Source of the DNA: Calendula officinalis
Lineage: Eukaryota > Streptophyta > Magnoliopsida > Asterales > Asteraceae
DNA length: 64,000 nt
Assembly (NCBI GenBank): GCA_963853835.1
Contig: OY970821.1
Coordinates: 47,632,646 to 47,696,645, forward strand
Direction: 5' to 3'
A program made the translations under genes and the position numbers. Under the pieces are notes generated by a model. The model saw only the letters and a list, made by a program, of their open reading frames with translations, had not been told where the DNA came from and did no database searches. Of this stretch, positions 11,346 through 28,557 are shown piece by piece. Every line of letters begins with the position of its first letter. The first letter of the stretch is position 1.

Positions 11346-12354
11346 GGGAATAGTCTTCCCGGCTAGTTATGTGTATAGAAAATTTATATTTTTTTTGAAA
11401 GAATTATGGACCGAAGTGTCGCATTGTGTAAGGAAATAAGGGGCGTTGTCAATAAGAAGTATAAAAGGTGGGACCGCGAGGTCGGTAAATGTCGGTAACA
11501 AGCGACGGATAGTATAATGAAGTACTAAGTCTTGGTAAGGAATGTCATGGAATTTGGGTGTCCGACGGGAATCCGGATAAGTAGTGTAATATTTCATATA
11601 TGTATGGTGAGGGAAAGAACGGCTAAGATGTAGTGATGCCAGATAATTTATAAATGGAAACCATGTAGAAAAGAATGAGTGTCGGGAATGACAGATTTTG
11701 ATCGTTGAAAACGGTTGAGTAAAAGTTGGCACATAGCCATAGCAAGTTTCGTGACAATATTGATAAATTCGATGTCAAGGGTGAAAGGATAACTATTGGT
11801 AAGGTGTCATAGTGATAGTGTGACAATGTATGTCATAGTGTAGTGTAAGACTACAATTTGAAAAGGAATATTTCTGAGTCCCACGATGTGTAAAGGTAGA
11901 ACATCGAGTGTTGGACTATTGGTTGCGAGGGTGTACCGGAGTTGATTGTTTGACTCAAGGATGATTGAATTGGCCGGTGATTTGTGTCTAATGGAATGTA
12001 GTGGTAGCTACTCCGGCGTTGACAAAAGACTTGGAAATTGTTAAGGAAATGAACCGGTTAAGGACGGTTAATGAGTAAGTGAAACGATAAATAGCAATTA
12101 GAGAATGTTATTAGTTACCCGCGGGGTACAATGCATGTGCATTATGTGATGGCCTTTGAAGGCATATGATAACGGAAAGATAATATTATATGAAATGTGC
12201 CACGTAGTATGTCCAATGGGAGATATGTGAATAGGAGAGAAACACAGTAATGCGATTTTATGGGAGAGGTGCTAGAATGCATGATGAATAATTAGACGAT
12301 TGAATGGGTAAGAAAGTAGCAAAGCTACACGATGCGAAAAGATGGATGTCAGAT

Positions 12355-12530
12355 GACATTGGTGTGGCATATGCAGATGCTTGTATATGTGCACTATAGA
12401 GATTTTTATATGTCATTGGCGTGACATATACATATGTTTGTATATGTGCACGATAATGATGTTTAGATGGTGTTGGTGTGGCATATGCATATGTTTGTAT
12501 ATGTGCACGATTGAGATGTTGGACAGTATG
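12355..12530. repeat. minisatellite, about 57 bp x 3
   Basis: Three degenerate copies of a unit starting TTGGTGTGGCATATGCATAT and including TTTGTATATGTGCAC, just before the damaged 3' LTR. Confidence 0.8.
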
Positions 12531-12537
12531 TGTGCCC

Positions 12538-14032
12538 GGGTTTTGGCTCATTTGATGTAGTTCACGATTGAAGTAGTTCACGACCAGTTAGCGATCGCGA
12601 AGTTTGCGAGTGGGGAAAGTTAGCGACGCGAAGTAAAGTTCACGCCGTGAACTCTGATCGAGCAGCATTAAATCGGGTTTTGGCTCATTTGATGCCATAT
12701 CAAAACCCTAGTTTCTCCTTTGGCGATTTTCGAGCTTGAGGACTGATTGAGGTCGAATCCTTCACAAATCTTTGGTAGATTTCACTCCTAGTTGGAGATT
12801 AAAGATATATCTTCACTCTTCGATCTTTGTAGCTTAAGATCTATGTATTTTGATGTATGGGTTTGAAACCCTAGTTCCTGGGGTTATGGGTTATGGTGAT
12901 ATAAGTGATGTATACATTTAATGAATGGTATCTTAACAAAGGGAACAAGTGTATGATTATGATTTGTAAGAATCTTAAGGGTTGGTTTAACCTAGGGTTT
13001 GGTAAATCACCATAATTGGGGGAAATGTGTTAGTAAGTGTTATCTAGAGATAGATGGACACATTGGTAGTAGTATGTGATGTTGATAATCTTGTGATTAT
13101 TGTATTAGGCATTTGGTGAGGTCTTGGAAGGTTGACCGAATTGTGAAGCAAGGAAACTGACGTAAAGAATACAGTTGGAGCATTTTATTGCTAAGGTGAG
13201 TACGTGTGCACTTTACTGAGTACATAGCTATATGAAGTATTTTGATTACTTATGAACGGTGTATTTAATGTTTGTCTAGCCTTATTATGTGTTGAGTTAG
13301 TATATACTATTGATAATAATTAACTAACTTGTTTGATGACTGACGTGATAGCCGAAGGCTTTGACTGGCATAACTGATAGAGTTATGATAAGAGATAGAT
13401 GGTGGTGACGCGGGGTGATCCCGGTCACTGAGACGAGTGTACATATGTTTGTACACTAAGCACACAGGTGCTTCTAGTTTGCATATGTTTGCGTACAAGG
13501 TGATATAGGAATCTAATGCATATATGTTTATGTATTAGGTTCGCTTGTGTTCTAATACATATATGTTTATGTATTAGATATGACTGTGTTCTAGTACATA
13601 TATGTTTTATGTACTAGATATGTATGCTAGGAAAGCAGGACCGATAGAGTCACCATAGAGTGACTAGGATGTGTTGGTAAATATAAATATGTATTTATAT
13701 ACGATGTGATACTTGATATTATTGGGGTCTAAACCCATGTAGCTCACAAGACATTTTTGTGTCTCACGTAGTCCTTGTTTGTTTGCTATGTACTCAGGTT
13801 CTGGATCGAGGATTTAGGTGCGCATGGATTGGGTTATGCGGGGCCTAGAGTAGAAGATCATTAGAGCGGATTTATGCTTAATTTTGGTTTTGATATATTT
13901 TGTAACAACAAACCTCATACTCTGATTTTCATAACAAAGGTTTTTTTAAATCCATGTTTTGGAACTGGTCTTCTATTTATGAAAATGATTTATTCTGGAT
14001 AAATGTTTTGTATTAAAAATTGAGGTGTTACA
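12538..14032 (+). repeat. 3' LTR of plus-strand gypsy, 5' end rearranged
   Basis: Collinear with the 5' LTR from 7971 on (here from 12570). The first 240 bp of the LTR are absent and replaced by a short scrambled piece (12538-12569) that repeats LTR words (GGGTTTTGGCTCATTTGATG, TAGTTCACGA). Point differences from the 5' LTR are visible every 50-150 bp. Confidence 0.88.
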
Positions 14033-14037
14033 GTTTT

Positions 14038-14660
14038 ACATTCATGATAGACCATCTTCCCCAAAGATGGTATGGTTGGTTCCCAAAACCACCATTGATG
14101 CCCATGAAAAGCTTGAAATTAAGGTAGAAGATGATAAGAATCAATAATCTTTACATTTGATGTCTAAATCTTTAAAGATGATGAAGATTTGAGCTCAAGA
14201 TCAGCAAAATCGCCCCTTTTCTTCAAAATAACGGCTGAGCTACAAGTAGGGTCGTTGATGCCTAAACCCTAGTCTAAAACCCGTTTTTATACAGAGTTCA
14301 GGAGTTCACGATCGCGAACAAGAGTTTGCGCCGTGAACTCTGCGTGTCGTTAACTTTTCGCGATCGGTAACTCGTCGGGAACTCTGTATCTGAAAAACCC
14401 CAAATCCCTGTTTGATGTTCCCGATCGGGAACATCAGTTCGCGCCGCGAACTCCTTCAGCCAGTAGGGCTGCACTTTTTGGTCTTCGTCTCGACCCGGTT
14501 TCATCCATAACTTTCTCATACGGTGTCCAAATGACACGAAATTTGTCTGTAATTTTACCAAACTCCAACTGACATTAGACTCTATCATTGACTTTTAGAT
14601 GAAACACATGGAGTACAAACTTAACGATCGTATTTTATTTATTAAACTATAAAATATTAC
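14038..14660 (-). repeat. 5' LTR of minus-strand gypsy, distal part
   Basis: Continues 6587-7726 after the nested gypsy. It shares with the nested element's LTR the block around CGTACGAGAAAGTTATGGG (here inverted, about 14490-14540) and the palindrome array, including a 22 nt perfect palindrome centred on GTTCCCGATCGGGAAC at about 14418. The outer end is not sharp. Confidence 0.75.
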
Positions 14661-14689
14661 CTTTAAAAAATTCCTTTTAATAAAATTCG

Positions 14690-14870
14690 GTTATTCGGGT
14701 ATACCCGCCAACTTAAAATATTACCTTATACCCGATCCGTATTATTTTCGGATTACCCAATACCCAAATGTTTCTACCCGATACCCGAACTACCCGACCT
14801 GATCTACCCGAATTCGAAACGGGTCGGGCGGGTAGAGCGGGTTTTGGTTATTTTCGACAGCCCTACATTC
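14690..14870. other. CCCGA-rich stretch, possible hAT-type terminus
   Basis: Dense repeats of TACCCGA/CGGGTA words, ending GGTTATTTTCGACAGCCCTA. Plant hAT elements often end in CAGGG(C/G)TG sequences with such subterminal arrays, but no matching partner end was found. Confidence 0.3.
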
Positions 14871-14880
14871 AATGTTACAA

Positions 14881-15439
14881 CACTTCGTGTATGTTCCAAC
14901 CTTGATATTATGTGTCGTAATTTCAATATATTCAACCAGAAAAGAAAAAAAAAAACAAACCCATAACGTACCTAGAGGTTCACCACATTCTTCATATATG
15001 GATTATCGAGGTTTAGGGTTCTTGGAACATCCGCTGTAAACAAACCCATAACCCATTCGCTGTTTATTATAATTTTCATATATGTTTTTTGCGGAGTTTA
15101 TTGAATTTTTTGGATCAGTATTCATCTTTATTTTGTTTTGAGTTATGGATTATCGAGGTTGGGTCTTGGAACATCCGCTGTTTACAAAGAATTAGAGGAG
15201 AAGCGGTTTATGATTTTGAATTGATACGTGATAATGGACTGAAAAACATACATGCCATAATTTTAGGAAACCATCGCTCATTGATTCAGTTTCTATACAT
15301 AACTGATTTTTTATCAATGACTTTAATACCCTTTTCATCTAATTATAATAAACAAATAATAATTACATTTTGCTGCATTATGATTGGCCGAAATATGGTT
15401 CTGTAGTTCTGCACCTTTAAACGGTTCTGCACTGAATCG

Positions 15440-15443
<4 letters not shown>
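14881..15443. mobile_element. right end of TA-flanked unit E, with a direct repeat
   Basis: Ends at the (AT)n array in spaced AGAAC words (reverse strand) like those at 5495-5560. Inside, about 45 bp is repeated at 14995-15040 and 15142-15188 (ATGGATTATCGAGGTT ... CTTGGAACATCCGCTGT). No credible gene. Confidence 0.4.

Positions 15444-15511
<68 letters not shown>
15444..15511. repeat. (TA)n microsatellite
   Basis: 68 bp perfect dinucleotide run between units E and A. Confidence 0.97.
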
Positions 15512-15513
<2 letters not shown>

Positions 15514-17622
15514 TCGAGTTATATTGAGAACCCTGATTTCAAAAAGAACTCTGAGAACTCTTATTAACCAATCAGTATTTAGTAAATTGATTTTGATTAA
15601 TTTAATTTATATTAATTAATCAGGGGTATTTAGGACATTTTACACACATAAAATTGTTTCCTTTTTTTGAAAATTACCTAAAATTTAGGAATTATTTTTG
15701 AAATTTTTTTATTATTGTCATTTTTGTAGAGTCGGTTGTGCATATATGTTTATTACGGTAAAAAATGTCATGTTTTCGTAACTAGTGTACATCAGTGTTA
15801 TTTTTCCGTAATTGTTGCATATATGTTATTTTTAATTTTGTAACAAAGACATATCATCCTTTACGGTAGAAATTGGTTTACCAAAAACATAAATGTAAAA
15901 TAAAACATACATCTAGACGATAAAACATACATGTTGAATGAATGAAATACATATCGAAATATTAGAAAAACGGTTACAGTAACACAATGTATTCAAACAA
16001 TATCATATTTGCATCCAACTAGCTGCTGTTGTGCAAGATATGGAACATCTAACTTTTATTAGCAAGATATCCCACTAATCCAACTTATATTCCATCTAGT
16101 TTTCTCATTTGTCTTTCGATATCGAACACATCAAGCAGAACCTATTAGATTTATGACAAAAAAAAAGATATTAGTGAAGAACATATATGCAAACTCATAA
16201 GACATCAATGAATAATTTTGTTATTGAATAATCAACGTAAGCAAAAACAGAAACACAAAGATGATAATTTTTATAGAATACACATACCTTTAGAGGATTA
16301 TATCTTGCCGGAGTTAAATTTCTATACATCATATTGAATAATTTTTGTTAATAATGAACATATATCTGAGTAATAACATATATGTATCCAAGCAAATAAC
16401 ACATATGTTTTTTACAAACAAGTTGTTATCATCCATGTACCATGCTTCAATAACTTATTCCCTTAAATCCTATTAAATTAATAAATTATTCAAAATCAGA
16501 TTAATACAATTTGGTACAATTGAAGTATTCGAATTAAAACTAAAGCCACGTATTAAAAGAGTGACCTTTTGCTTAGAAAAAAGTAACACTAATAATATTT
16601 TTTTTTCATTAACTTCACCAAAACCACACTAGTTATCAACTAAAACGTTATTTTTCATTTATTGCTAATTGTAAAAAAAATTCCAAACTTTTAACAAAAA
16701 GTCATTGTTTGTTTGACAAAGAAGATAAAAAAAACAATTCAATTGTTTATTCAATCCCCATTTTCCCGTTTTTTGAACAGATTCAATAATACAATAATTA
16801 AACAAAAAACGTATACGGAAAAGGTAAAAAAAATGAACCTGAGAAGAGTGCTTATGATGGGGTTTCCAGAACTTGACTCCACCGAATCGGGTGAACTTCC
16901 CCCTAATCCGCCACCATTGATTTGTTTCCGCTGGGGACCCGATTCAACAAATCCAAGCCCGACATTGTGACTCGAATCAGATGTCTCTGCTCCACCCATG
17001 AGACAAGCAAAAATCGAACAAAAAAAAGCCCTAAATTCGTTTTGGGGTTTGTATTGTTTGGATCTGAAGTGAGTGTAAAGATGAAACAAATAAGTAAGGA
17101 GAGGTTGTTTGATGTCGGGGTTAACGTGACGTAGTTTTTAACTCGACAAAAGTGCAAGTAACGACTCCATTTCCCTCACAAAACCAATCGGTGGTCAATG
17201 TGGCGACACAAAAGAGAAATGGAACCACCGGAAACCTGAACGCCAGATCTGCTGTGATCGTCTTCCGTAAGAGTTAGTTGGCCGGATTTCATTTGGCCGG
17301 AGAATATTGCTTCACGAATAAATCTACAAATAAAAAAAGTGGCTGGAAAACTTTTTAGGGTTATGGGAGTGGTGAGAGTAGAAATAGAGAGAGATTCCTT
17401 TTTAAAAGGAAACCGTTTTAATTAAAAATATATTGTATATTTTATTTTTACACAATTACTATTTTACCCTTTTTAATTAATTCTTACTAAAAAAACTGAT
17501 TTGTTTATATATAAAAATGTCATTCTCAATCTTAACCGTTGATTTGAAATCCAAAGGCCTAAATTGATTAATTAAAAGTTCTCAGAGTTCTTTTTAAAAT
17601 CAGGGTTCTCAATATAACTCTA

Positions 17623-17625
<3 letters not shown>
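15512..17625. mobile_element. TA-flanked TIR element A (2.1 kb)
   Basis: Terminal inverted repeats of about 50 bp: TATATTGAGAACCCTGATTT, then AAAAAGAACTCTGAGAACT, on the left and inverted on the right. CATATATG-type words recur through the interior. On the minus strand an ATG at 17005 opens an exon-like segment (MGGAETSDSSHNVGLG ... STLLR, ending near 16840) before a CAG/GT donor. A CT-rich leader-like stretch lies further out (about 17370-17395 on the minus strand). Same family as element B but inverted. No transposase recognised. Confidence 0.7.

Positions 17626-17659
<34 letters not shown>
17626..17659. repeat. (TA)n microsatellite
   Basis: 34 bp run shared as the boundary of elements A and B. 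Confidence 0.97.
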
Positions 17660-23066
<5,407 letters not shown>

Positions 23067-24895
23067 TTACTGCACGTTCAATTTCAAATATAAAAGTTCA
23101 TTAAATTATTTTTATTAAAAAAACAAATAAATTATTACCAAAATCGTATAGTTAATGGATTACTTACCTCTTCATCTTCAGCGCCAGCTTTTGTGATCTC
23201 CATTTTCTGGTCTTCTGCATATGCAAGAAAAGTTCATTATGTTTTCATGCAATAACCACTAATTAACCAGAATTCTACTTTAAACAACTAAGTTTTTTTT
23301 TACACAAAAGCTAATTGAAATAATATTATCATTATGCAAATTACCTCCATCTTCTGGAATGTCTGAAGTCCACAAAGTGAGATTGTCCCTCAACAGCTGC
23401 ATAATTAAAGTGCTATCTTTGTACGATTCTTCACTTAAGGAATCAAGCTCTGAGATAGCTTCATCAAAAGCTTGTTTTGCCAGGTGGCATGCCCTAATAC
23501 AAGTCAAACTCAAACTCAAAATAACCCATAAACATATTTCAATTTCATTATTATTTTTTTTAAATTTACCTTTCAGGAGAGTTCATAATTTCATAATAGA
23601 AGACAGAGAAGTTCAAAGCCAAACCCAACCGAATTGGGTGAGTAGGAGATAGATCAGCTTCTGCAGTAGTTGAAGCCAACTGCAAACATCACATTTTAAT
23701 TAATTACAAAAAAAGGAAAATAGAATTATAAATTATAAATATTAAATAATATAAATCAATAGCTACTTACTTGATAAGCCTTGAGAGACTGATCAGCTGC
23801 CTCTTTCTTATCATTACCAGACTTAAACTCTGCAAGATACCTATAATAATCTCCTTTCCTGCACTCAATCAACAGATTATTAATTATTATTTTACCAAAC
23901 AAACTTCACCTAAACTTATAGGTCAATTAATGCTCACATTTTGTAGTAGAAAACGGTAGATTCTCCAGCAGATGAAGATGGAATCAGATGCTCATCAATC
24001 ACAATCATGATATCACTGCAAATATCATTCAATTCAGTTTCAACTTTCTGCCTATATTCCTTAATCCGGTTTACGTTCACTTCATTGCCTCTAGATTCTT
24101 CCTTCTGCTCAATTGAAGACAATATTCTCCACGAAGCCCTGCGTGAACCAACCACATTTTTGTACCCAACTGACAGCAAGTTCCTCTCTTCAACAGTCAA
24201 TTCAACATCTAACTTTGCTACTTTCTTCATTGCATCCACCATTTCTGCACAAAAATCAACAATAAAATTAAATGCAACATCAAAGTAATTAAAGGTCATA
24301 AGTGATTATCCAAACAGTAACTCCACATAAACAGTCCTCTATGTGCTATTTAATGATTTAGCTCAAAAGAATCATCGGTTTCCATTTGTAACTCTTCGCT
24401 ACTTGTCACACAGATTTAGATGATAATTCAATATTCTTCTCTAAAACTTATTAAGATTCGTATCGTTTTAAGCACTGATCAAGACAGCAATATTGCTACT
24501 TCTCACATGAATTAGATATAATTCACTTATTTGTATCAACGTAAATCTACTAGAAGTTATAATTAGTTTTTCAACATATTTACAGATCGAATGAGCAAGC
24601 TCATAACCTCCATTGTATGCTATTTTAGAGAATTTACTCATTCGTTTTTTAACCTAAGTAAAATCTGAAACCGTAAACAAAATTCAATAACATACACAAT
24701 TTTCACAAAACAGATAATATATGTTTACATCTTACACAGATTTAAATCTCAACTACAAACAAAAAAGGAATCGGCATTTATACAACGGATCTAGAAAACG
24801 AGAGCGCACAAAAGGTGCTAACCGTCATAGCGTTCAGCTTGCTCAGCGAGCTTGGCGAGATAGATGAAGTTTTCACGCTCGGTTGAAGAAGCCAT
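23067..24895 (-). CDS. 14-3-3 protein (epsilon-group-like), 7 exons, 258 aa
   Basis: Phosphoserine/threonine-binding adaptor that dimerises and regulates client proteins such as H+-ATPase, metabolic enzymes and transcription factors in cytosol and nucleus. Coding exons (minus strand): 24895-24823, 24244-23938, 23858-23771, 23679-23570, 23493-23345, 23214-23168, and the TAA at 23069-23067. All junctions are GT-AG and the phases close. Start MASSTERENFIYLAKLAEQ. Family signature 1 reads RNLLSVGYKNV (usual Ala is Gly). Signature 2, YKDSTLIMQLLRDNLTLWTSD, is perfect when its two halves are read together. Groove residues in SRRASWR and DYYRYLAEF are present. The short acidic tail EDQKMEITKAGAEDEE and the early intron after YD fit the intron-rich epsilon group. 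The length is normal and no lesions are seen. Confidence 0.95.
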
Positions 24896-25885
24896 GGCCG
24901 CCGATCTCTGAGTTCACCGACTAATTTCTCTCTCTAGTCTACTCTGTCAAAAACGAGTGGAAAGCGGAGAGAGATTGAGGGTGACTGGTTTTTTACGTGT
25001 TAAGAATTTAGGAGACGTTTGTTTTGACCACAAAACTTTATCTAATTTCTAATTTGGTAACGAATGTTTCAGAAAAACAAAATACGGCCACCACATTACC
25101 ATTTGTTTTTCAGAGTTTTGGCCATTTCCATTGGATCATTTTCATTTAAATTATGAGAATTGGTATAGAGTTTTACCATTTGTTTTTATTTATGTGTTTA
25201 CCAATTTGATTATGACAAGTGTCAAAATCAATGGATAATATGAGGCGAGAATTAGTGAATTACACATGTCAAGTTTAGAAGTGAGTATGGAGAAAATGTA
25301 AGAGTACTAGGTAAGGTGGCTCAAGCCAAAAGGCTAACTCAGTAACACATCATCATTTCACTTTTCACATTCAAAATCCTAAATACATCTTTTATTACCA
25401 TCACTAAAATACTCCGAATTCACAAATACTTTAAAAATACACCCCGAAACTCTCCTCTCTCACGACATTTCCACCAGTGGAATGGCGCACACCCACACAT
25501 AACACCTGGTATGGTGGAGACAAAATTCTTGTCAAAATGATGCCATCAAGATTTGGTGTTGGATAGCTCGTGACTTCATCGCATTATCTAAGAAGAAACA
25601 TCATTTCTCTTATATTAAATTCCTTTAGAAAAATTCAATTTAGAGAGTGACTTTAACAAAAATTAAATTAATCAAAACTAAAATACTAAACTAGAGAAAA
25701 AGCAACCAATAGATGTGGATATGTTTGGAACAATTTAGTAATTTTATTGTTATTTTCGCAGTCAATTAATAATCCATCAAATAAATTTTGGCATGAAATT
25801 GAACATATTCATAGCATTAGTTTTCCATTTTAGAAGTCTAATGTATTTAAACTTGTGCGTCTAAAATAATAAAAACGTTTTTGTA
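24896..25885. other. 5' flank of the 14-3-3 gene
   Basis: Minus-strand upstream region. The first 60 nt are CT-rich on the sense strand (CTCTCTCC..., leader-like). No clear TATA box was identified. From about 25100 to 25885 I see no gene or clear repeat. Confidence 0.45.
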
Positions 25886-26335
25886 GTTAGGGGAAATCAT
25901 ACATGACGATAAGACCGGTCCCAACAGAAGCATATATCGTCAGTTTTTGCCAAATCAGAGTTACATTAGCTCACAATCCAAGTAACATTAAACTGACATA
26001 CTCATGCCAACAACACCACTTCTCTTTAATTTTTTGGGACCCACAATTATAAAATACACACACAAAATACCTCTTTGAGCCCCACCCACCAACTCATGCC
26101 ACCCCTCCTCCCGTCTCCAACCCGGCGGCTCATAACTGGCGGCCAAAGTGATCTAGGCGTGCCAATGGTTGGATGGCGCCACTTTAAGGGACAACCACAC
26201 TGATGCCTCCCGTTGGAACCACTCTAATTGCAGACTAAATAGAAAATATTAAAAACTAAAAATGTAATTTGTTTTTTGTAAAAAAAGTGGCACCCTATAA
26301 TGGACGCAACTAGCTTCACATATGATTTCCCTAAC
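25886..26335. mobile_element. MITE-like element (450 bp)
   Basis: Terminal inverted repeats of about 20 bp (GTTAGGGGAAATCATACATG on the left; GTTAGGGAAATCATATGTGA as the inverse of the right). No ORF. The target duplication is not clear, so the superfamily is open. Confidence 0.5.
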
Positions 26336-26373
26336 AATTATATATTATGATTTACTAATTCCTGCATCATTTT

Positions 26374-28102
26374 TGTAACACCTCAAATTTTATAATAAAA
26401 TATTTGACCAAAATATATCATTTTATAAATAGAAGAACGGTTCCAAAATACGAATTTACAAAATTCGTTGATATGAAAATCATAGTATAAGTTTTGGTGT
26501 TACAAATTATATCAAAACCAAAGCTAAACATAATTCCGCTCTAGTATTCTTTTATGCTAGGCCCCACACGTCTCCAATCGTGCGCACCTATATCTTCGAT
26601 CCAGAACCCGAGTACATAGCAAAACAAACAACGAGTACGTGAGATAAGAAAGTCTCGTGAGCTATATGGGTTTTCGACCCTAATCATATCAAGCATTACT
26701 AATTTAAAGATATAAACATGTATATGTAACTCATCAACACTGTCTTATCATCCTATTGTGACCCTATCGATCTTGCTCTCCTAGCAACTATATCTAGTTA
26801 TCGGGTTACCCACGAGCTAACTAGACACACATATTATTAACTGGAATCCACCGCGTTAACAAGCTTCCAGATAACGGCAAGAGGGAATCGCTCAATCTAT
26901 CAATACATGCCTTACTCGCCGGACAACCTCTAGTTAACAAGAATACTATCGTGGATGAGTCGATGGGAATCCACCCAACTGCCCCTCAATCCACACCTCA
27001 TGACTGCGGATACCCCGCATCATCACATGTCTCATTGTTACCATAACTTATCAGTTATTTCAATCAAAGCATTCGGCTATCACATCCATTATCAAACAAG
27101 TTAGTTAACTATTAACAATAATATCTAACTAATTTGACATACTATAAATCTACAAAAATAATTAAATAACTCAACACATGTATATGTAACGTATTTTCAT
27201 GGTCATGTACTCAGTAAAGTCCACACGTACTCACCATAGCAAATCTTGCTCCAAATGTGTTCCTTGAACACAATCCTTTCTTCCCAACTAGTTAGCACTT
27301 TTCCAAGACTTCACCAAAAGCCCTATTAAACAATCACACCTTGTTCAACAACATAAACAACTAATAATCAACCATTTTATCACTAGATACCCTTAAATTA
27401 CATTTTCTCCCAATTTTGGTGACTTCCAAAACCCCAAGTTTTTATACATCTTAAGATTCTTACAAATCTTAAGCATACACTTGATTCCTTTGTTATATTA
27501 CCATCTATTAAATGTATACAACATTTATTTCACCATTTAAGAAAACCCTAAGAACTAGGGTTTGAGATTCAAGCTTTTACTTCCATGGATCTAAAGCTAT
27601 AAATATCAAGGAGTGAAGATTTACTTTTAATCTTCCCTTAGAAGTGAAATCGCCCAAGATTTGATGACGAAATCAACCTCAAACAGCCCCTGCACTCGAA
27701 AATCGCCAAGGAGAGAAAACTAGGGTTTGCAATGGCATTTAATGGCTGAAACCCGTATTTAATGATGGTCTCGTAATAGTTCGTGTTTGTGAACCCGAGT
27801 TCGCGCCACGAACTTCCCGCTTCGTGAATTCTTCGCGTTCGTTATCCTGGTCGTGAACTCTTCGTATCAGAAACCCAAAATCGCTGTCCAAAGTTCACAT
27901 TCGTGAACTTTAATTCACGCCGCGAACTTTTGTTGCAGCCCAGACTGCAATTTTCGTTCCTTGTTTCAACCCACTTTCGTCCTTCATCATATCAAACGAT
28001 GTCCAAATCACCCGAAACCAATCCCCACGTATTTTAAATGATTTATCCTCATTTATCATATTTTTACATAATTTATATAATACAAAATTTCGAGTCGTTA
28101 CA
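26374..28102 (-). repeat. 3' LTR of a minus-strand gypsy (1729 bp)
   Basis: Plus-strand text runs TGTAACACCTC...CGAGTCGTTACA. It shares the general LTR style of the 7732 element, including paired GTTCnCG/CGnGAAC motifs at about 27780-27930 (the 28102 end is the LTR start on the minus strand). Followed at 28103-28116 by a polypurine tract (minus strand AAGGGGTGGATAGT). Confidence 0.88.
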
Positions 28103-28114
28103 ACTATCCACCCC

Positions 28115-28557
28115 TTAAGAAGATTCCGTCCTCAGAATCTCATCATAGTTCACAAAGTCCGGATACATTTTTCGAATCTCGTCATTGACTTCCCAAGTCA
28201 AATTTGGGCCAAGGTAATGTTTCCACTTGACCAACACCAAATAGATCTCTTTATTCCGAAGCTTCTTTGTCTTTGTCTCTATTATAGCCCCGGGCCCCTC
28301 AGTCAACCGATTCAGGGCATCAACCTGCAACTCTTGCAATGGAATAATATTTTCCACTTCACCAATGAACTTCTTCAAATAACTCACATGAAAAGTTTCA
28401 TGTACACCATGAAGCTCGGGTGGAAGTTCCAACTTAAACGCTTGTAGACCAATTCGCTTCAAGATTTTGAACGGTCCGACATACCTCGGCCTCAACTTTC
28501 CTTTCTTTCCAAACCGCATTACACCTTTCCAAGGTGACACTTTCAACATTACCATAT
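28115..28557 (-). pseudogene. gypsy pol C-terminus with chromodomain-like end
   Basis: Minus-strand reading gives KVSPWKGVMRFGKKGKLRPR, then YVGPFKILKRIG, HVSYLKKFIG and a terminal VKWKHYLGPNLTWEVNDEI before TAA at 28117-28115. This is the integrase C-terminal GPF/Y module plus a chromodomain-like tail of the chromovirus class, thought to guide integration into heterochromatin. The stop is 12 nt before the LTR. The upstream part of pol is cut off at 28557 by another LTR. Confidence 0.88.

Larger units (their letters stand above)
7732..14032 (+). mobile_element. Ty3/gypsy element nested in another gypsy LTR
   Basis: Runs from TGTAACGACCC to GAGGTGTTACA with a 5 bp duplication GTTTT (7727-7731 and 14033-14037). 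Order: 5' LTR 7732-9433, primer site, gag with stops, protease remnant, about 1 kb of unrecognisable interior, minisatellite, 5'-truncated 3' LTR. No reverse transcriptase is recognisable, so it could not move unaided. It sits in the LTR of the minus-strand gypsy. Confidence 0.92.

Noticed and set aside
11346..12350. Search for reverse transcriptase in the nested gypsy
   Set aside because: No conserved RT motif could be read in any frame, so no pol gene is claimed.
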